The notes: generated from the sequence alone by a model not told the origin. A stretch of DNA of 8,145 nt from Rhodospirillaceae bacterium CCH5-H10 (GCA_001557035.1 LSKJ01000673.1:1-8145); one strand, 5' to 3'. Positions 1 to 7,144 are shown, numbered from the stretch's first letter. Numbers and translations: made by a program.

Positions 1-152
1 ATGGAAACCTTCCGGTCGGTACCCGCGTGCGCATCCTGCCCAACCACGCCTGCATCACCGCAGCCGCCTACGACCGCTACTACGTCGTCGACAGCGACCT
101 CGACGGCGGCAGGTCCGTGGTCGACGTCTATGACCGCATCAACGGTTGGTGA
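1..152 (+). CDS. D-threonine aldolase / D-serine dehydratase-like PLP enzyme, C-terminal end (partial)
   Basis: This is the last 49 codons and TGA stop of a gene that begins before the window; the frame starts at base 3. The fragment contains the stretch VGTRVRILPNHAC followed by YDRYYVVD. This is characteristic of the C-terminal metal-binding domain of fold-type III PLP enzymes in the alanine-racemase-like DSD1 / D-threonine aldolase family. In characterised D-serine dehydratases of this family, the His and Cys of the HxC motif hold a divalent metal next to PLP. Here they are fragment residues 15 and 17 (bases 45-47 and 51-53). The full enzyme would act on a D-3-hydroxyamino acid, by retro-aldol cleavage or dehydration; the fragment cannot show which. 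It converges on the SDR gene, with a REP-like repeat in the 100-base gap. The family call is fairly sure and the substrate unknown. Confidence 0.8.
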   Translation, partial: GNLPVGTRVRILPNHACITAAAYDRYYVVDSDLDGGRSVVDVYDRINGW

Positions 153-160
153 GTTTCTCG

Positions 161-246
161 GTCATCCTGAGCGCAGCGAAGGATCTCGCATGCGCTCAGG
201 AGTACTGTGGTCGCTACGCTAGGTCCTTCGCTTCGCTCAGGACGAC
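161..246. repeat. REP-like imperfect inverted repeat, copy A
   Basis: Two 26-base arms (161-186 and 221-246) match as reverse complements at 23 of 26 positions, around a 34-base loop. The left arm begins GTCATCCTGAGCG and the right arm ends CGCTCAGGACGAC. The element sits between the stop codons of two converging genes, ending 6 bases from the SDR stop. No U-tract follows it on either strand, so it is not a textbook terminator, but a bidirectional terminating or mRNA-protecting hairpin is plausible. Its arm shares the GTCATCCYGAGCG core with the repeat at 2961-3034, so the two are copies of one dispersed family. Confidence 0.8.
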
Positions 247-252
247 AAATCG

Positions 253-1020
253 TTAAAGCGAACTCACCGTGTGGCCGCCATCGACCGTGATCACACTGCC
301 GGTCATGAAGGCACCCGCTTCCGAGGCGAGCAGCAGCAGCGCACCGTCGAGATGCTCAGGCTGGCCGATGCGGCGCTGAGGGATACGGTCGATCAGGCGC
401 TGGCCACCCGGCGTCTTCCAGAAATCGCCGTTCATCTCGGTCTCGATGTAGCCCGGGCAGATCGCGTTGACGCGGATCTGGTAGCGCGCCCACTCCATGG
501 CCAGCGCGCGCGTGAGATGGATCAGGCCCGCCTTCGAGGCATTGTAGGGCGCCACCTGGCCGATGGTGCGCAGGCCCAGGATCGAGGCGATGTTGACGAT
601 CGAGCCCGGCCGTTTGGCCGCAACCCAGCGCCTGCCCGCGGTCTGCGTCATAAGCCAGGCGCCGCGCAGGTTGGTATCGACCACCGAGTCCCAGTCGGCT
701 TCCGGCATGTCGAGCGCAGGCTTCACGATCGAGATGCCGGCATTGTTCACGAGGCTGTCGACCGGGCCCAGTTCCGCCTCGACCTTGTCAAAGGCCGCCG
801 CGATCGACTCCGCCGACTGCACGTCGAGATCGACCGCCAGCGCCCTGGCGCCGCCTTGCTGCAGTTCCGTCTGAAGAGAGGCCAGCCGGTCGGCGCGCCG
901 CGCCGCGATCGCCACCGAGGCCCCCGCCTCCGCGAGCGTGCGCGCGAAGTGGACGCCGAGGCCGGACGACGCGCCGGTCACGAGGGCCACCTTGCCGCTA
1001 AGGTCGAATCGCTTGGACAT
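253..1020 (-). CDS. SDR family NAD(P)-dependent oxidoreductase
   Basis: A 255-residue classical short-chain dehydrogenase/reductase, the usual length for the family. The Rossmann dinucleotide motif TGASSGLG is at residues 15-22, NNAG at 92-95, and the catalytic tetrad is N117, S146, Y159 and K163 (YNASK). The PG motif that helps position the cofactor is at 189-190. Arginines 41-42 just after the second beta strand suggest NADP(H) preference; this is an inference. The protein resembles FabG-type 3-oxoacyl reductases and related alcohol/ketone reductases, but the substrate cannot be read from the sequence. It should be a soluble cytoplasmic tetramer. The ATG start is supported by GGAG (complement of 1029-1032), 8 bases upstream. 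The gene is divergent from the MFS transporter across 60 bases, so the two may share regulation. Confidence 0.93.
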   Translation of the reverse strand: MSKRFDLSGKVALVTGASSGLGVHFARTLAEAGASVAIAARRADRLASLQTELQQGGARALAVDLDVQSAESIAAAFDKVEAELGPVDSLVNNAGISIVKPALDMPEADWDSVVDTNLRGAWLMTQTAGRRWVAAKRPGSIVNIASILGLRTIGQVAPYNASKAGLIHLTRALAMEWARYQIRVNAICPGYIETEMNGDFWKTPGGQRLIDRIPQRRIGQPEHLDGALLLLASEAGAFMTGSVITVDGGHTVSSL

Positions 1021-1080
1021 GCGGGACGCTCCACTGTTTCATGCCGGCCTTATAGGCGAGCGACCCGTTCGGAGGAAACA
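1021..1080. promoter_or_regulatory. Divergent promoter region between the SDR and MFS genes
   Basis: This 60-base gap must hold the start signals for both divergent genes. The near-palindrome CCTTATAGG at 1048-1056 is the only AT-rich patch. Read on the minus strand it gives TATAAG (1049-1054), five of six matches to a sigma70 -10 box, about 28 bases before the SDR start. On the plus strand TATAGG could serve the MFS gene. I could not find a good -35 box for either direction, so the promoter assignment is weak. Confidence 0.35.
1071..1076 (+). promoter_or_regulatory. Strong ribosome binding site fixing the TTG start of the MFS gene
   Basis: GGAGGA lies 4 bases before the TTG at 1081. It is the best Shine-Dalgarno match seen in the window. 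The same open frame continues far upstream, but there it is antisense to the SDR gene. This site is the main reason for placing the transporter start at TTG 1081. Confidence 0.85.
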
Positions 1081-2280
1081 TTGACGCCTTCCCGCACGCC
1101 GTGGCCGCTGGCCGGCCTTCTGGTCGCGGCCGGCATGGTTGCGGCCTTCCAGATCGGCAAGGCACCACCCGCCCTCCCGTCGATTCGCGAAAACCTTGGC
1201 GCCACGCTGGAGCAGGCGGGCTGGCTGCTGTCGGTCATCAACCTGATGACGGCGCTGGGCGGCATGGCGATCGCTCTGACGGCCGATCGGGTGGGCCACC
1301 GGCGGCTGGCAATCTTCGGGACGCTGCTGGCCGGTGCCGCAAGCTTCGCCGGCGCCTTCGCGCCGAATGTCGAGGCGCTGCTGGTCGGCCGTGTGCTGGA
1401 AGGCTTGGGGTTCATCACGGTCGTGGTAGCCGTGCCGAGCCTGCTGCTGCGGCTCACGCGGCCTGCCGACCAGCGCCTGACCATGGCGATCTGGAGCACC
1501 TACATGCCTGCCGGATCCGGCGCCATGATGGTGATCGCGGCAATCGTGCTGCCCGGCACCTCCTGGCGCACGGTCTGGCTGGTCGCGGCGGCCGCCGCCG
1601 GGCTGATGGCCGTCGCGTTGTTGCTGCTGGCCGGACCGAGGCGTGAACTCGACCCGGTGTCGACGGCGCGCCGACCCGTCCTGTCCGAGATGAAGGAAGT
1701 CGCGACCAGCGGCGGCCCCCTCGCGATCGCCCTCTGCTTCGGCGCCTATGCGTGCTGCTGGTTCGCGATCATCGGCTTCCTGCCCACCCTGCTGATCGAG
1801 CGGCTGGGCTACTCGACCTCGACCGCCGCGATCGTCACTGCAGTGGTCGCCATGCTGAACGTGACCGGCAATCTCGGCGCGGGCTGGCTGCTGCACGGTG
1901 GCGTGCCGAGGGTCGCCGTCATCGTCGGCGCCTGCCTGTCGATGAGCCTGTGCACGGCCGGCATCTTCGTCGGCGGCGTGCCCGACCTGATGCGCCTGGT
2001 GCTGGCCGGCGTCTATTCGGCAGTGATCGGGGTCGTGCCGGGCGCGCTGTTCACCGCCATCCCGATCCATGCGCCGCGCCCGGAACTGGCCGGGGCGTCG
2101 ACCGGTCTCCTGATGCAGGGTTCCAACATTGGTGGACTTCTCGGCCCGCCGATCACCGGGGCGCTCGTGGCGGCCGGCGGCTGGCCGAGCGCGGCCTGGC
2201 TGACCACCGGGGCGCTGGCCGTGGCGTCCGGCGCGGGCCTCTTCCTGCACTGGCGCGAAAGGCATAAACTCGCGCCATGA
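1081..2280 (+). CDS. MFS transporter, 12-helix, CynX/NimT-like
   Basis: A 399-residue integral membrane protein of the major facilitator superfamily, a proton- or solute-coupled secondary transporter. Hydrophobic helices fill nearly the whole length, with a longer polar central loop around residues 183-210 separating two six-helix halves. MFS motif A lies in the loop after helix 2 as ADRVGHRR (68-75), and helix 4 carries the family-typical GRVLEGLGF (103-111). The general look, including NLGATLEQAGWLLS near 38-51, recalls the cyanate/nitroimidazole (CynX/NimT) branch; this is from memory, and neither substrate nor direction can be inferred. The start is TTG, chosen for the GGAGGA just upstream and because the frame further upstream is antisense to the SDR. 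The stop overlaps the start of the next gene (ATGA), so the two are co-translated. A role in efflux or uptake of a small organic acid is a guess. Confidence 0.9.
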   Translation: MTPSRTPWPLAGLLVAAGMVAAFQIGKAPPALPSIRENLGATLEQAGWLLSVINLMTALGGMAIALTADRVGHRRLAIFGTLLAGAASFAGAFAPNVEALLVGRVLEGLGFITVVVAVPSLLLRLTRPADQRLTMAIWSTYMPAGSGAMMVIAAIVLPGTSWRTVWLVAAAAAGLMAVALLLLAGPRRELDPVSTARRPVLSEMKEVATSGGPLAIALCFGAYACCWFAIIGFLPTLLIERLGYSTSTAAIVTAVVAMLNVTGNLGAGWLLHGGVPRVAVIVGACLSMSLCTAGIFVGGVPDLMRLVLAGVYSAVIGVVPGALFTAIPIHAPRPELAGASTGLLMQGSNIGGLLGPPITGALVAAGGWPSAAWLTTGALAVASGAGLFLHWRERHKLAP

Positions 2281-2936
2281 TCTACGTCGACATCGTCTCC
2301 GATACGATCTGTCCCTGGTGCTACATCGGCAAGCGCCGCTTCGAGCGCGCGCTGGAGCAGAGCGGCCGCACGGACGTCGCGATCGCCTGGCGCCCCTTCC
2401 AGCTCAACCCCGACATGCCGGTCGAGGGCATGACGCGCGACGACTATGTGCGCGCCAAGTTCGGCGGCGGCGACCGGCCACGCCAGATCTACCAGGCGAT
2501 CGCCGAGAGCGGCCGCGAGGCCGGCATCGAATTCCAGTTCTCGCGCATCAAGCGCACTCCCAACACCGTCCTCTCGCACCGGCTGGTCCACTGGAGCGCC
2601 AAGGTCGAGCGACAGGACGAGGTCGTGGGTGAGCTGTTCAAGGCCTATTTCGAGGAAGGCCTCGACATCGGCGATCGTGATACGCTGATCGAGATCGCGG
2701 TCCGCGCCGGCATCGAAGAGGACCTCGCTCGCCACCACCTCGCCGGCGACGAGGGCCGCCAGGAGGTCGTCGCCTCCGACGTCTATGCTCGGCGTCTCGG
2801 CATCAACGGCGTGCCCTGCTTCATCGTGAACCGCAAGTACGCCGTGTCCGGCGCCCAGCCCCCGCCCGCCTTCATCGAGGTCTTCAACCTCGCGGAACGC
2901 GACGCCGCAACCAGCGCGGCGCAGTCGACCGCCTGA
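2277..2936 (+). CDS. DsbA family (FrnE-like) thiol oxidoreductase
   Basis: A 219-residue protein with the thioredoxin-fold DSBA-like domain interrupted by a helical insertion (about residues 48-160). The redox motif CPWC is at 12-15, right after the first beta strand, and the cis-proline loop GVP is at 178-180. There is no signal peptide, so unlike periplasmic DsbA it should work in the cytoplasm, as FrnE-type proteins do. The related 2-hydroxychromene-2-carboxylate isomerases have a serine in place of the first cysteine, so the intact CPWC favours disulfide or thiol redox chemistry. An additional cysteine, C181, directly follows the cis-proline. The ATG overlaps the MFS stop by four bases and lacks a good Shine-Dalgarno (only AAAGG about 14 bases upstream), pointing to translational coupling. 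The physiological substrate is unknown. Confidence 0.92.
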   Translation: MIYVDIVSDTICPWCYIGKRRFERALEQSGRTDVAIAWRPFQLNPDMPVEGMTRDDYVRAKFGGGDRPRQIYQAIAESGREAGIEFQFSRIKRTPNTVLSHRLVHWSAKVERQDEVVGELFKAYFEEGLDIGDRDTLIEIAVRAGIEEDLARHHLAGDEGRQEVVASDVYARRLGINGVPCFIVNRKYAVSGAQPPPAFIEVFNLAERDAATSAAQSTA

Positions 2937-2960
2937 CACGAGCGGCTGGTTAAAACCTCG

Positions 2961-3034
2961 TTGTCATCCCGAGCGTAAGCGAGGGACCTTTCGTATTGCC
3001 CGCAAAGGTCCCTCGCTTACGCTCGGGATGACAA
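2961..3034. repeat. REP-like perfect inverted repeat, copy B (possible terminator)
   Basis: Two perfect 31-base arms (2961-2991 and 3004-3034) flank a 12-base loop. The arm begins TTGTCATCCCGAGCG, and the hairpin would be extremely stable as RNA. It lies 24 bases after the DsbA-like stop and 25 bases before the TetR operator, so it may end the MFS-DsbA transcript and insulate tetR. No U-run follows on the plus strand. The core GTCATCCYGAGCG and the later GGAYCT match the arms of copy A with a one-base length difference. The rest of the 2937-3096 gap holds only the tetR operator. Confidence 0.85.
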
Positions 3035-3059
3035 GGTGCGCGGGGCGATTCAACCATGA

Positions 3060-3094
3060 TATGTCGATCATCATATGATATGATGATCGACATA
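3060..3094. promoter_or_regulatory. 35-bp palindromic operator of the TetR gene
   Basis: The arms TATGTCGATCATCATAT (3060-3076) and its exact reverse complement (3078-3094) surround one central base, G3077, so all 34 paired positions match. The palindrome is AT-rich in a GC-rich region and ends two bases before the tetR ATG. TetR-family dimers bind palindromes of about 15-35 bp, often in their own promoter, so autorepression is the natural reading. No second copy was seen elsewhere in the window, so nothing here ties other local genes to this regulator. Confidence 0.8.
3074..3084 (+). promoter_or_regulatory. Candidate -10 element(s) of tetR inside the operator
   Basis: TATGAT occurs at 3074-3079 and again at 3079-3084, each five of six matches to the sigma70 -10 consensus. 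Use of the second would start transcription around 3090-3097, at or just before the ATG. No good -35 box is visible; TTCAAC at 3049-3054 is weak and badly spaced. The repetition partly follows from the palindrome, so confidence is modest. Confidence 0.35.
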
Positions 3095-3096
3095 CA

Positions 3097-3753
3097 ATGC
3101 CCATCAGCGCCATCCGCAAGGCCGCCATCCGGGCCGAGATCGTCGAGCATGCCGCCCGGCTCTTTCGGCTGCGCGGCCATGCCGGAACCAACATCGACGA
3201 CATCATGCTGGCCGCCGGACTGACGCGTGGCGCCTTCTACGCGCATTTCACCTCGAAGGACGACCTGTTCGCCGAGATCGTGCGAATGGGACACGGCTTG
3301 CTGCCCCGGTTGCGCGCCGCGGAGAAACCCGACGCCGCGCTGGACGACTATCTCGACCGCGAGGCCCTGACGGCCACTGCGCAGGGCTGCGCCCTCGCCT
3401 CGCTGGCGGGCGACGTGGCGCGATCGCCACTGGCGGCCCGACTCGCCTATGCCAACGTGCTGCATGGCGTGATTGCGGAGCTGGCCCGCGGAAAGAAGCG
3501 CACGCTGGACGCCGACGCGACCGCCGTGGCGATCCTGGCGGTCGGCGCCGTCACACTCGCGCGCGCTTCGGGCGACACGCGGCTCAGCGACTGGCTGCTG
3601 CGCTGCGCCCGCCGTGCGGCGAAGACACTGATGAAGAAGCCCCGGACTAAGCCGCGAGCTTCGCCAAAGAGGAAACGATCGACGTCACGCCCGAAAGCCG
3701 CTGCCGCTCGTCCTTCCAGACGCGCATCACGATCACGCGGTGGTCGGGCCTGA
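3097..3753 (+). CDS. TetR/AcrR family transcriptional regulator with long basic tail
   Basis: A 218-residue regulator. The N-terminal TetR helix-turn-helix spans about residues 8-57; its recognition part GLTRGAFYAHFTSKDDL (41-57) is typical of the family. Residues 60-178 are a helical ligand-binding and dimerisation region including QGCALASLAGDVARS. The start is forced: an in-frame TGA lies at 3076-3078 and no start codon occurs between it and the ATG, while the HTH begins only a few residues later. There is no Shine-Dalgarno; upstream is the palindromic operator. Residues 179-218 are anomalous, with 17 Lys/Arg in 40. The last 35 codons are antisense to the 3' end of mfd. The usual family length of about 180-200 residues would be met without this tail. 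The ligand and regulon are unknown; autorepression is inferred from the operator. Confidence 0.92.
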   Translation: MPISAIRKAAIRAEIVEHAARLFRLRGHAGTNIDDIMLAAGLTRGAFYAHFTSKDDLFAEIVRMGHGLLPRLRAAEKPDAALDDYLDREALTATAQGCALASLAGDVARSPLAARLAYANVLHGVIAELARGKKRTLDADATAVAILAVGAVTLARASGDTRLSDWLLRCARRAAKTLMKKPRTKPRASPKRKRSTSRPKAAAARPSRRASRSRGGRA

Positions 3754-6700
3754 GCTTCACCAGCGGCGCGTTCTTCTGGATCCAGCCGATCAGCCTGTCG
3801 GGCCGCTCGAACTTGTTGTCGTGGAAGCTGAAGACCACGGCCTTCTCGCCCGCGTCGATCTTCTCGACCTGGGCGGCGCGGCACAGAAGTTTCAGAGCGA
3901 CGGTGTTCAACAGGAACTCGGCCTCGACCGGCATGCGGCCGAACCGGTCGACCAGTTCGGCGGCGAACGAATCGATCTCGCTCTGGCTGGTCAGGCCGCC
4001 CAGGCGCCGGTAGAGGCCCATGCGGACCGCAAGGTCGGGCACGTATTCCTCAGGGATCAAGACCGGGATGCCCAGATTGATCTGCGGCGACCATTCCGAC
4101 TTGGCGGCTTCCTGCGAGCGCCCGCGTGCGGCTGCCACGGCTTCTTCCAGGAGCTGCTGGTAGAGCTCGATTCCGACCTCGCGGATATGACCCGACTGCT
4201 CGTCGCCCAGCAGGTTGCCGGCGCCGCGGATGTCGAGATCGTGGCTGGCGAGCTGGAAGCCCGCGCCCAGCGTGTCGAGGGTCTGCATCACCTCGAGGCG
4301 CTTGGCCGCGGACTCGTTCAACGCCCGTCCCGGCGGCACCGTGAGATAGGCATAGGCGCGCGTCTTGCCGCGACCGACGCGGCCACGCAGCTGGTAGAGC
4401 TGCGCCAGGCCGAACATGTCGGCGCGATGGATGATCATCGTGTTGGCGTTGCGGATGTCGAGGCCGCTTTCCACGATGTTGGTCGAGAGCAGCACGTCGA
4501 ACTTGCCCTCGACGAAGTCCTGCATCGTGTTTTCGATGGTGGTCGGCGCCATCTTGCCGTGCGCCATGCCGAGCCGGATCTCCGGCACCAGCTCGCGGAT
4601 CTCGGCGGCGACCGAGGCGAGGTCTTCCACGCGCGGGCAGACATAGAACGTCTGGCCCCCGCGGAACTGCTCCCGCAGCAGCGCCTCGCGGATCGTGACG
4701 GCGTCGAACGGCGTGATGAAGGTGCGCACAGCCAGTCGATCGACCGGGGGCGTGGCGATCAGGCTCATGTCGCGCACGCCGGTCAGCGCGAGCTGCAGGG
4801 TGCGCGGGATCGGCGTCGCGGTGAGCGTCAGCACATGGACGTCGGCGCGCAGCTCCTTCAGCCGCTCCTTGTGGTTGACGCCGAAATGCTGCTCCTCGTC
4901 GACGATCAGCAAGCCGAGATCCTTGAACTCGATGCTCTTGGCCAGCAGCGCATGCGTGCCGCACACGATGTTGACGGAGCCATCCTTCAGCCCTTCCTTG
5001 GTGGCCTTGGCCTCCTTGGCCGGCACCAGACGCGACAGGCGGCCGATGTTCACCGGCATGCCCTGAAAACGCTCGACGAAGGTGCGGTGATGCTGCCGGG
5101 CCAGCAGCGTCGTCGGCCCGATCACGGCCACCTGCTTGCCCGACAGGGCCGCCACGAAGGCCGCGCGCAAGGCGACCTCGGTCTTGCCGAAGCCGACATC
5201 GCCGCAGACCAGCCTGTCCATCGGCTTGCCCGACGAGAGGTCGTCCATCACGTCGGAGATGGCCTGGAGCTGATCGTCGGTCTCGGCATAGGGGAAGCGC
5301 GCGCAGAATTCCTCGTAGAGGCCCTCGGGCGGGCTCAGCGTCTCGCCCCGCCGGATCGCGCGCTCGGCGGCGATCTGGATCAGGCGGTCGGCCATGTCGG
5401 CGATGCGCTGCTTCAGCCGGGCCTTGCGCGACTGCCAGGCGACGCCGCCCAGACGATCGAGAACGGCGCCCTCCTCGCCCGCGCCGTAGCGGCTCAGCAC
5501 GTCGATGTTCTCGACCGGCACGAAGAGCTTGTCGCCGCCTTCGTAGGTGAGCCGCAGGCAGTCGTGGCGCGCGTTCTGGATTTCAAGCGTGATCAGGCCC
5601 TCGTAGCGGCCGACGCCATGCTCGCGATGCACCACCAGGTCGCCGTCGCTGAGCGCCGAGGCTTCCGCGATGAAGCGCTCCGAGGGGCGCCGCTTCTTGG
5701 CGGGACGCGACAGGCGGTCGCCGAGGATGTCCTCTTCGCCGATCACCTCCAGCCCGTCGAGCACGAAACCATGCTCCAGCGGCCAGATGGCAATGGCCAG
5801 CACGCCCGCCGGCAGGCCCTGCACCATGGCATAGTCGGCGGCCATCACCGGTGTGGTGGCACCGTGCTCCTGCAGGAGATGCTGCAGGCGGGTCGTCGAG
5901 CCGTCGGTGTAGCCCGCGACGACGATGCGGCGGCCGGCGGCGTTGGCGGCCTTCACATGCTCGGCCACCTTGTCGAACAAGTTCACGCCCTGCGCCGTGC
6001 GCGCCTGCGCGAAGCCCTCGTGGCGGCGGCCGCCCAGATCGAACGTGTTCACCGCGCCGGGAGCGGAATCGAACGTCGAGAACTGCGCGACCGTGCGGCC
6101 CTCCAGCAGCCGCTCCCACTCGGAGGGCTTGATGTAGAGGCGCTCCGGCGGGACGGGCTTGTAGTCCGCGCCCCCCGTCATGCCGCCCTTCGCGCCGGTC
6201 TTCTGGCGCGCGTCGTAGTAGTCGGCGATCAGCTCGTAACGCGCGCCGAACGCCTCGCCCGCCTCATGGTCGGCCGTGACGACCGCACCGGGGCAATAGT
6301 CGAGCAGCGTCTCCATGTGATCGTGGAACAGCGGCAGCCAGTGTTCGACACCGACATGGCGCTGGCCGGCCGAGACCGCTTCGTAGAGCAGGTCCTCGCC
6401 CGACACGTTGCCGAACAGCTCGCGATAGCCGCTGCGGAACCGCTCGATGCTCTCGGATGTCAACAGGACTTCGCTGACCGGCAGCAGCACGACCTCGTCG
6501 CGCGCCCCGGTCGAACGCTGGCTCATCGGATCGAAGGAGCGGATCGACTCCAGCGTGTCGCCGAACAGGTCGAGGCGCAGCGGTTCCGTCGTGCCCGGCG
6601 GGAAGAGGTCGAACAGGCCGCCGCGCACGGCGAACTCGCCCGGCTCCATCACCGTCTCGGCACGGCCATAGCCGTTCTCGCCCAGGAACTTCGTGAGCCA

Positions 6701-7144
6701 GGCCACGTCGAGAGTCTGGCCCTTGCGCAGGATCGTAGCCGCCTCCGCATAGAGGCTTTTGGGCGGCACTCGCTGAAGGGCCGCGCCGACCGAAGCCAGG
6801 ATGATGCGCGCCGGCGCACCGGCCGGCTTGGGCGCGGCCAGCCGGCTCAGCGTCTCCAGACGCTCGGCGACGATGTCGGGATGCGGCGACATGCGGTCGT
6901 AGGGCAGGCAATCCCAGGCCGGGAAGACGAGCACTTCGCGCTCGGGACTGAAGAAGCGCAGCCCGTCCTGCAGCCGCTCCAGCCGCTGCCCGTCGCGCGC
7001 CACGTGCAGAATGTCGGTGCCACCGGTGGCGCGCGCCAGCTCGGCCAGGATCAGCGCGTCGGCGCCCTCGGGGAGGCCCGCGATGGTCCATTTGACGGCC
7101 TTGCGGGGAATTGCGGCCAGCGCGCTGGCGAACGGCAGAGCCAC
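3647..7144 (-). CDS. mfd: Transcription-repair coupling factor Mfd
   Basis: A 1165-residue protein, close to the usual length (E. coli Mfd has 1148). It removes RNA polymerase stalled at DNA lesions and recruits UvrA for nucleotide excision repair. The N-terminal third is the UvrB-like region, including VFPAWDCLPYDRMSPH. The CarD/CdnL-like RNA polymerase interaction domain begins near DLVVHREHG (502-510). The helicase motor follows: Walker A GDVGFGKT at 648-655, DEEQ box at 749-752, motif VI QLRGRVGRG at 918-926. The TRG translocation motif shared with RecG starts near HDLDIRGAGN (968-977), and the TRCF C-terminal domain comes after about 1020. I chose the GTG start at 7144: it overlaps the sdhE stop by one base (TAGTG) and has TGAGG five bases upstream. 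The open frame continues upstream, but that part is antisense to recG. The 3' end overlaps tetR convergently. Confidence 0.97.
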   Translation of the reverse strand: MALPFASALAAIPRKAVKWTIAGLPEGADALILAELARATGGTDILHVARDGQRLERLQDGLRFFSPEREVLVFPAWDCLPYDRMSPHPDIVAERLETLSRLAAPKPAGAPARIILASVGAALQRVPPKSLYAEAATILRKGQTLDVAWLTKFLGENGYGRAETVMEPGEFAVRGGLFDLFPPGTTEPLRLDLFGDTLESIRSFDPMSQRSTGARDEVVLLPVSEVLLTSESIERFRSGYRELFGNVSGEDLLYEAVSAGQRHVGVEHWLPLFHDHMETLLDYCPGAVVTADHEAGEAFGARYELIADYYDARQKTGAKGGMTGGADYKPVPPERLYIKPSEWERLLEGRTVAQFSTFDSAPGAVNTFDLGGRRHEGFAQARTAQGVNLFDKVAEHVKAANAAGRRIVVAGYTDGSTTRLQHLLQEHGATTPVMAADYAMVQGLPAGVLAIAIWPLEHGFVLDGLEVIGEEDILGDRLSRPAKKRRPSERFIAEASALSDGDLVVHREHGVGRYEGLITLEIQNARHDCLRLTYEGGDKLFVPVENIDVLSRYGAGEEGAVLDRLGGVAWQSRKARLKQRIADMADRLIQIAAERAIRRGETLSPPEGLYEEFCARFPYAETDDQLQAISDVMDDLSSGKPMDRLVCGDVGFGKTEVALRAAFVAALSGKQVAVIGPTTLLARQHHRTFVERFQGMPVNIGRLSRLVPAKEAKATKEGLKDGSVNIVCGTHALLAKSIEFKDLGLLIVDEEQHFGVNHKERLKELRADVHVLTLTATPIPRTLQLALTGVRDMSLIATPPVDRLAVRTFITPFDAVTIREALLREQFRGGQTFYVCPRVEDLASVAAEIRELVPEIRLGMAHGKMAPTTIENTMQDFVEGKFDVLLSTNIVESGLDIRNANTMIIHRADMFGLAQLYQLRGRVGRGKTRAYAYLTVPPGRALNESAAKRLEVMQTLDTLGAGFQLASHDLDIRGAGNLLGDEQSGHIREVGIELYQQLLEEAVAAARGRSQEAAKSEWSPQINLGIPVLIPEEYVPDLAVRMGLYRRLGGLTSQSEIDSFAAELVDRFGRMPVEAEFLLNTVALKLLCRAAQVEKIDAGEKAVVFSFHDNKFERPDRLIGWIQKNAPLVKLRPDHRVIVMRVWKDERQRLSGVTSIVSSLAKLAA

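Noticed and set aside
1..222. A 73-codon open frame from the first base.
   Set aside because: Its Thr/Ser/Pro/Ala-rich product is the wrong frame of the D-threonine aldolase-like gene end and runs on into the inverted repeat.
271..1080. N-terminal extension of the MFS open frame by 270 codons.
   Set aside because: This part is antisense to the SDR gene in codon register and is rich in Arg/Ala/Asp without domain character. The TTG at 1081 with GGAGGA gives a transporter of normal length.
1039..2265. A 408-codon minus-strand open frame opposite the MFS gene.
   Set aside because: It is in antisense codon register with the transporter, is low-complexity (Arg/Gly/Gln/His-rich) and has no recognisable motif.
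2013..2939. A 308-codon minus-strand open frame opposite the DsbA-like gene and the end of the MFS gene.
   Set aside because: It is a shadow of two clear genes on the plus strand, with no domain or ribosome site.
2961..3034. The repeated hairpins as part of a CRISPR array.
   Set aside because: There are only two distant copies, each an inverted repeat in itself, with no regular spacers and no cas genes.
4425..4445. A GATGATCATCG stretch resembling the tetR operator half-site.
   Set aside because: It lies inside mfd coding sequence, matches only a short core and lacks the extended symmetry, so it is most likely coincidence.
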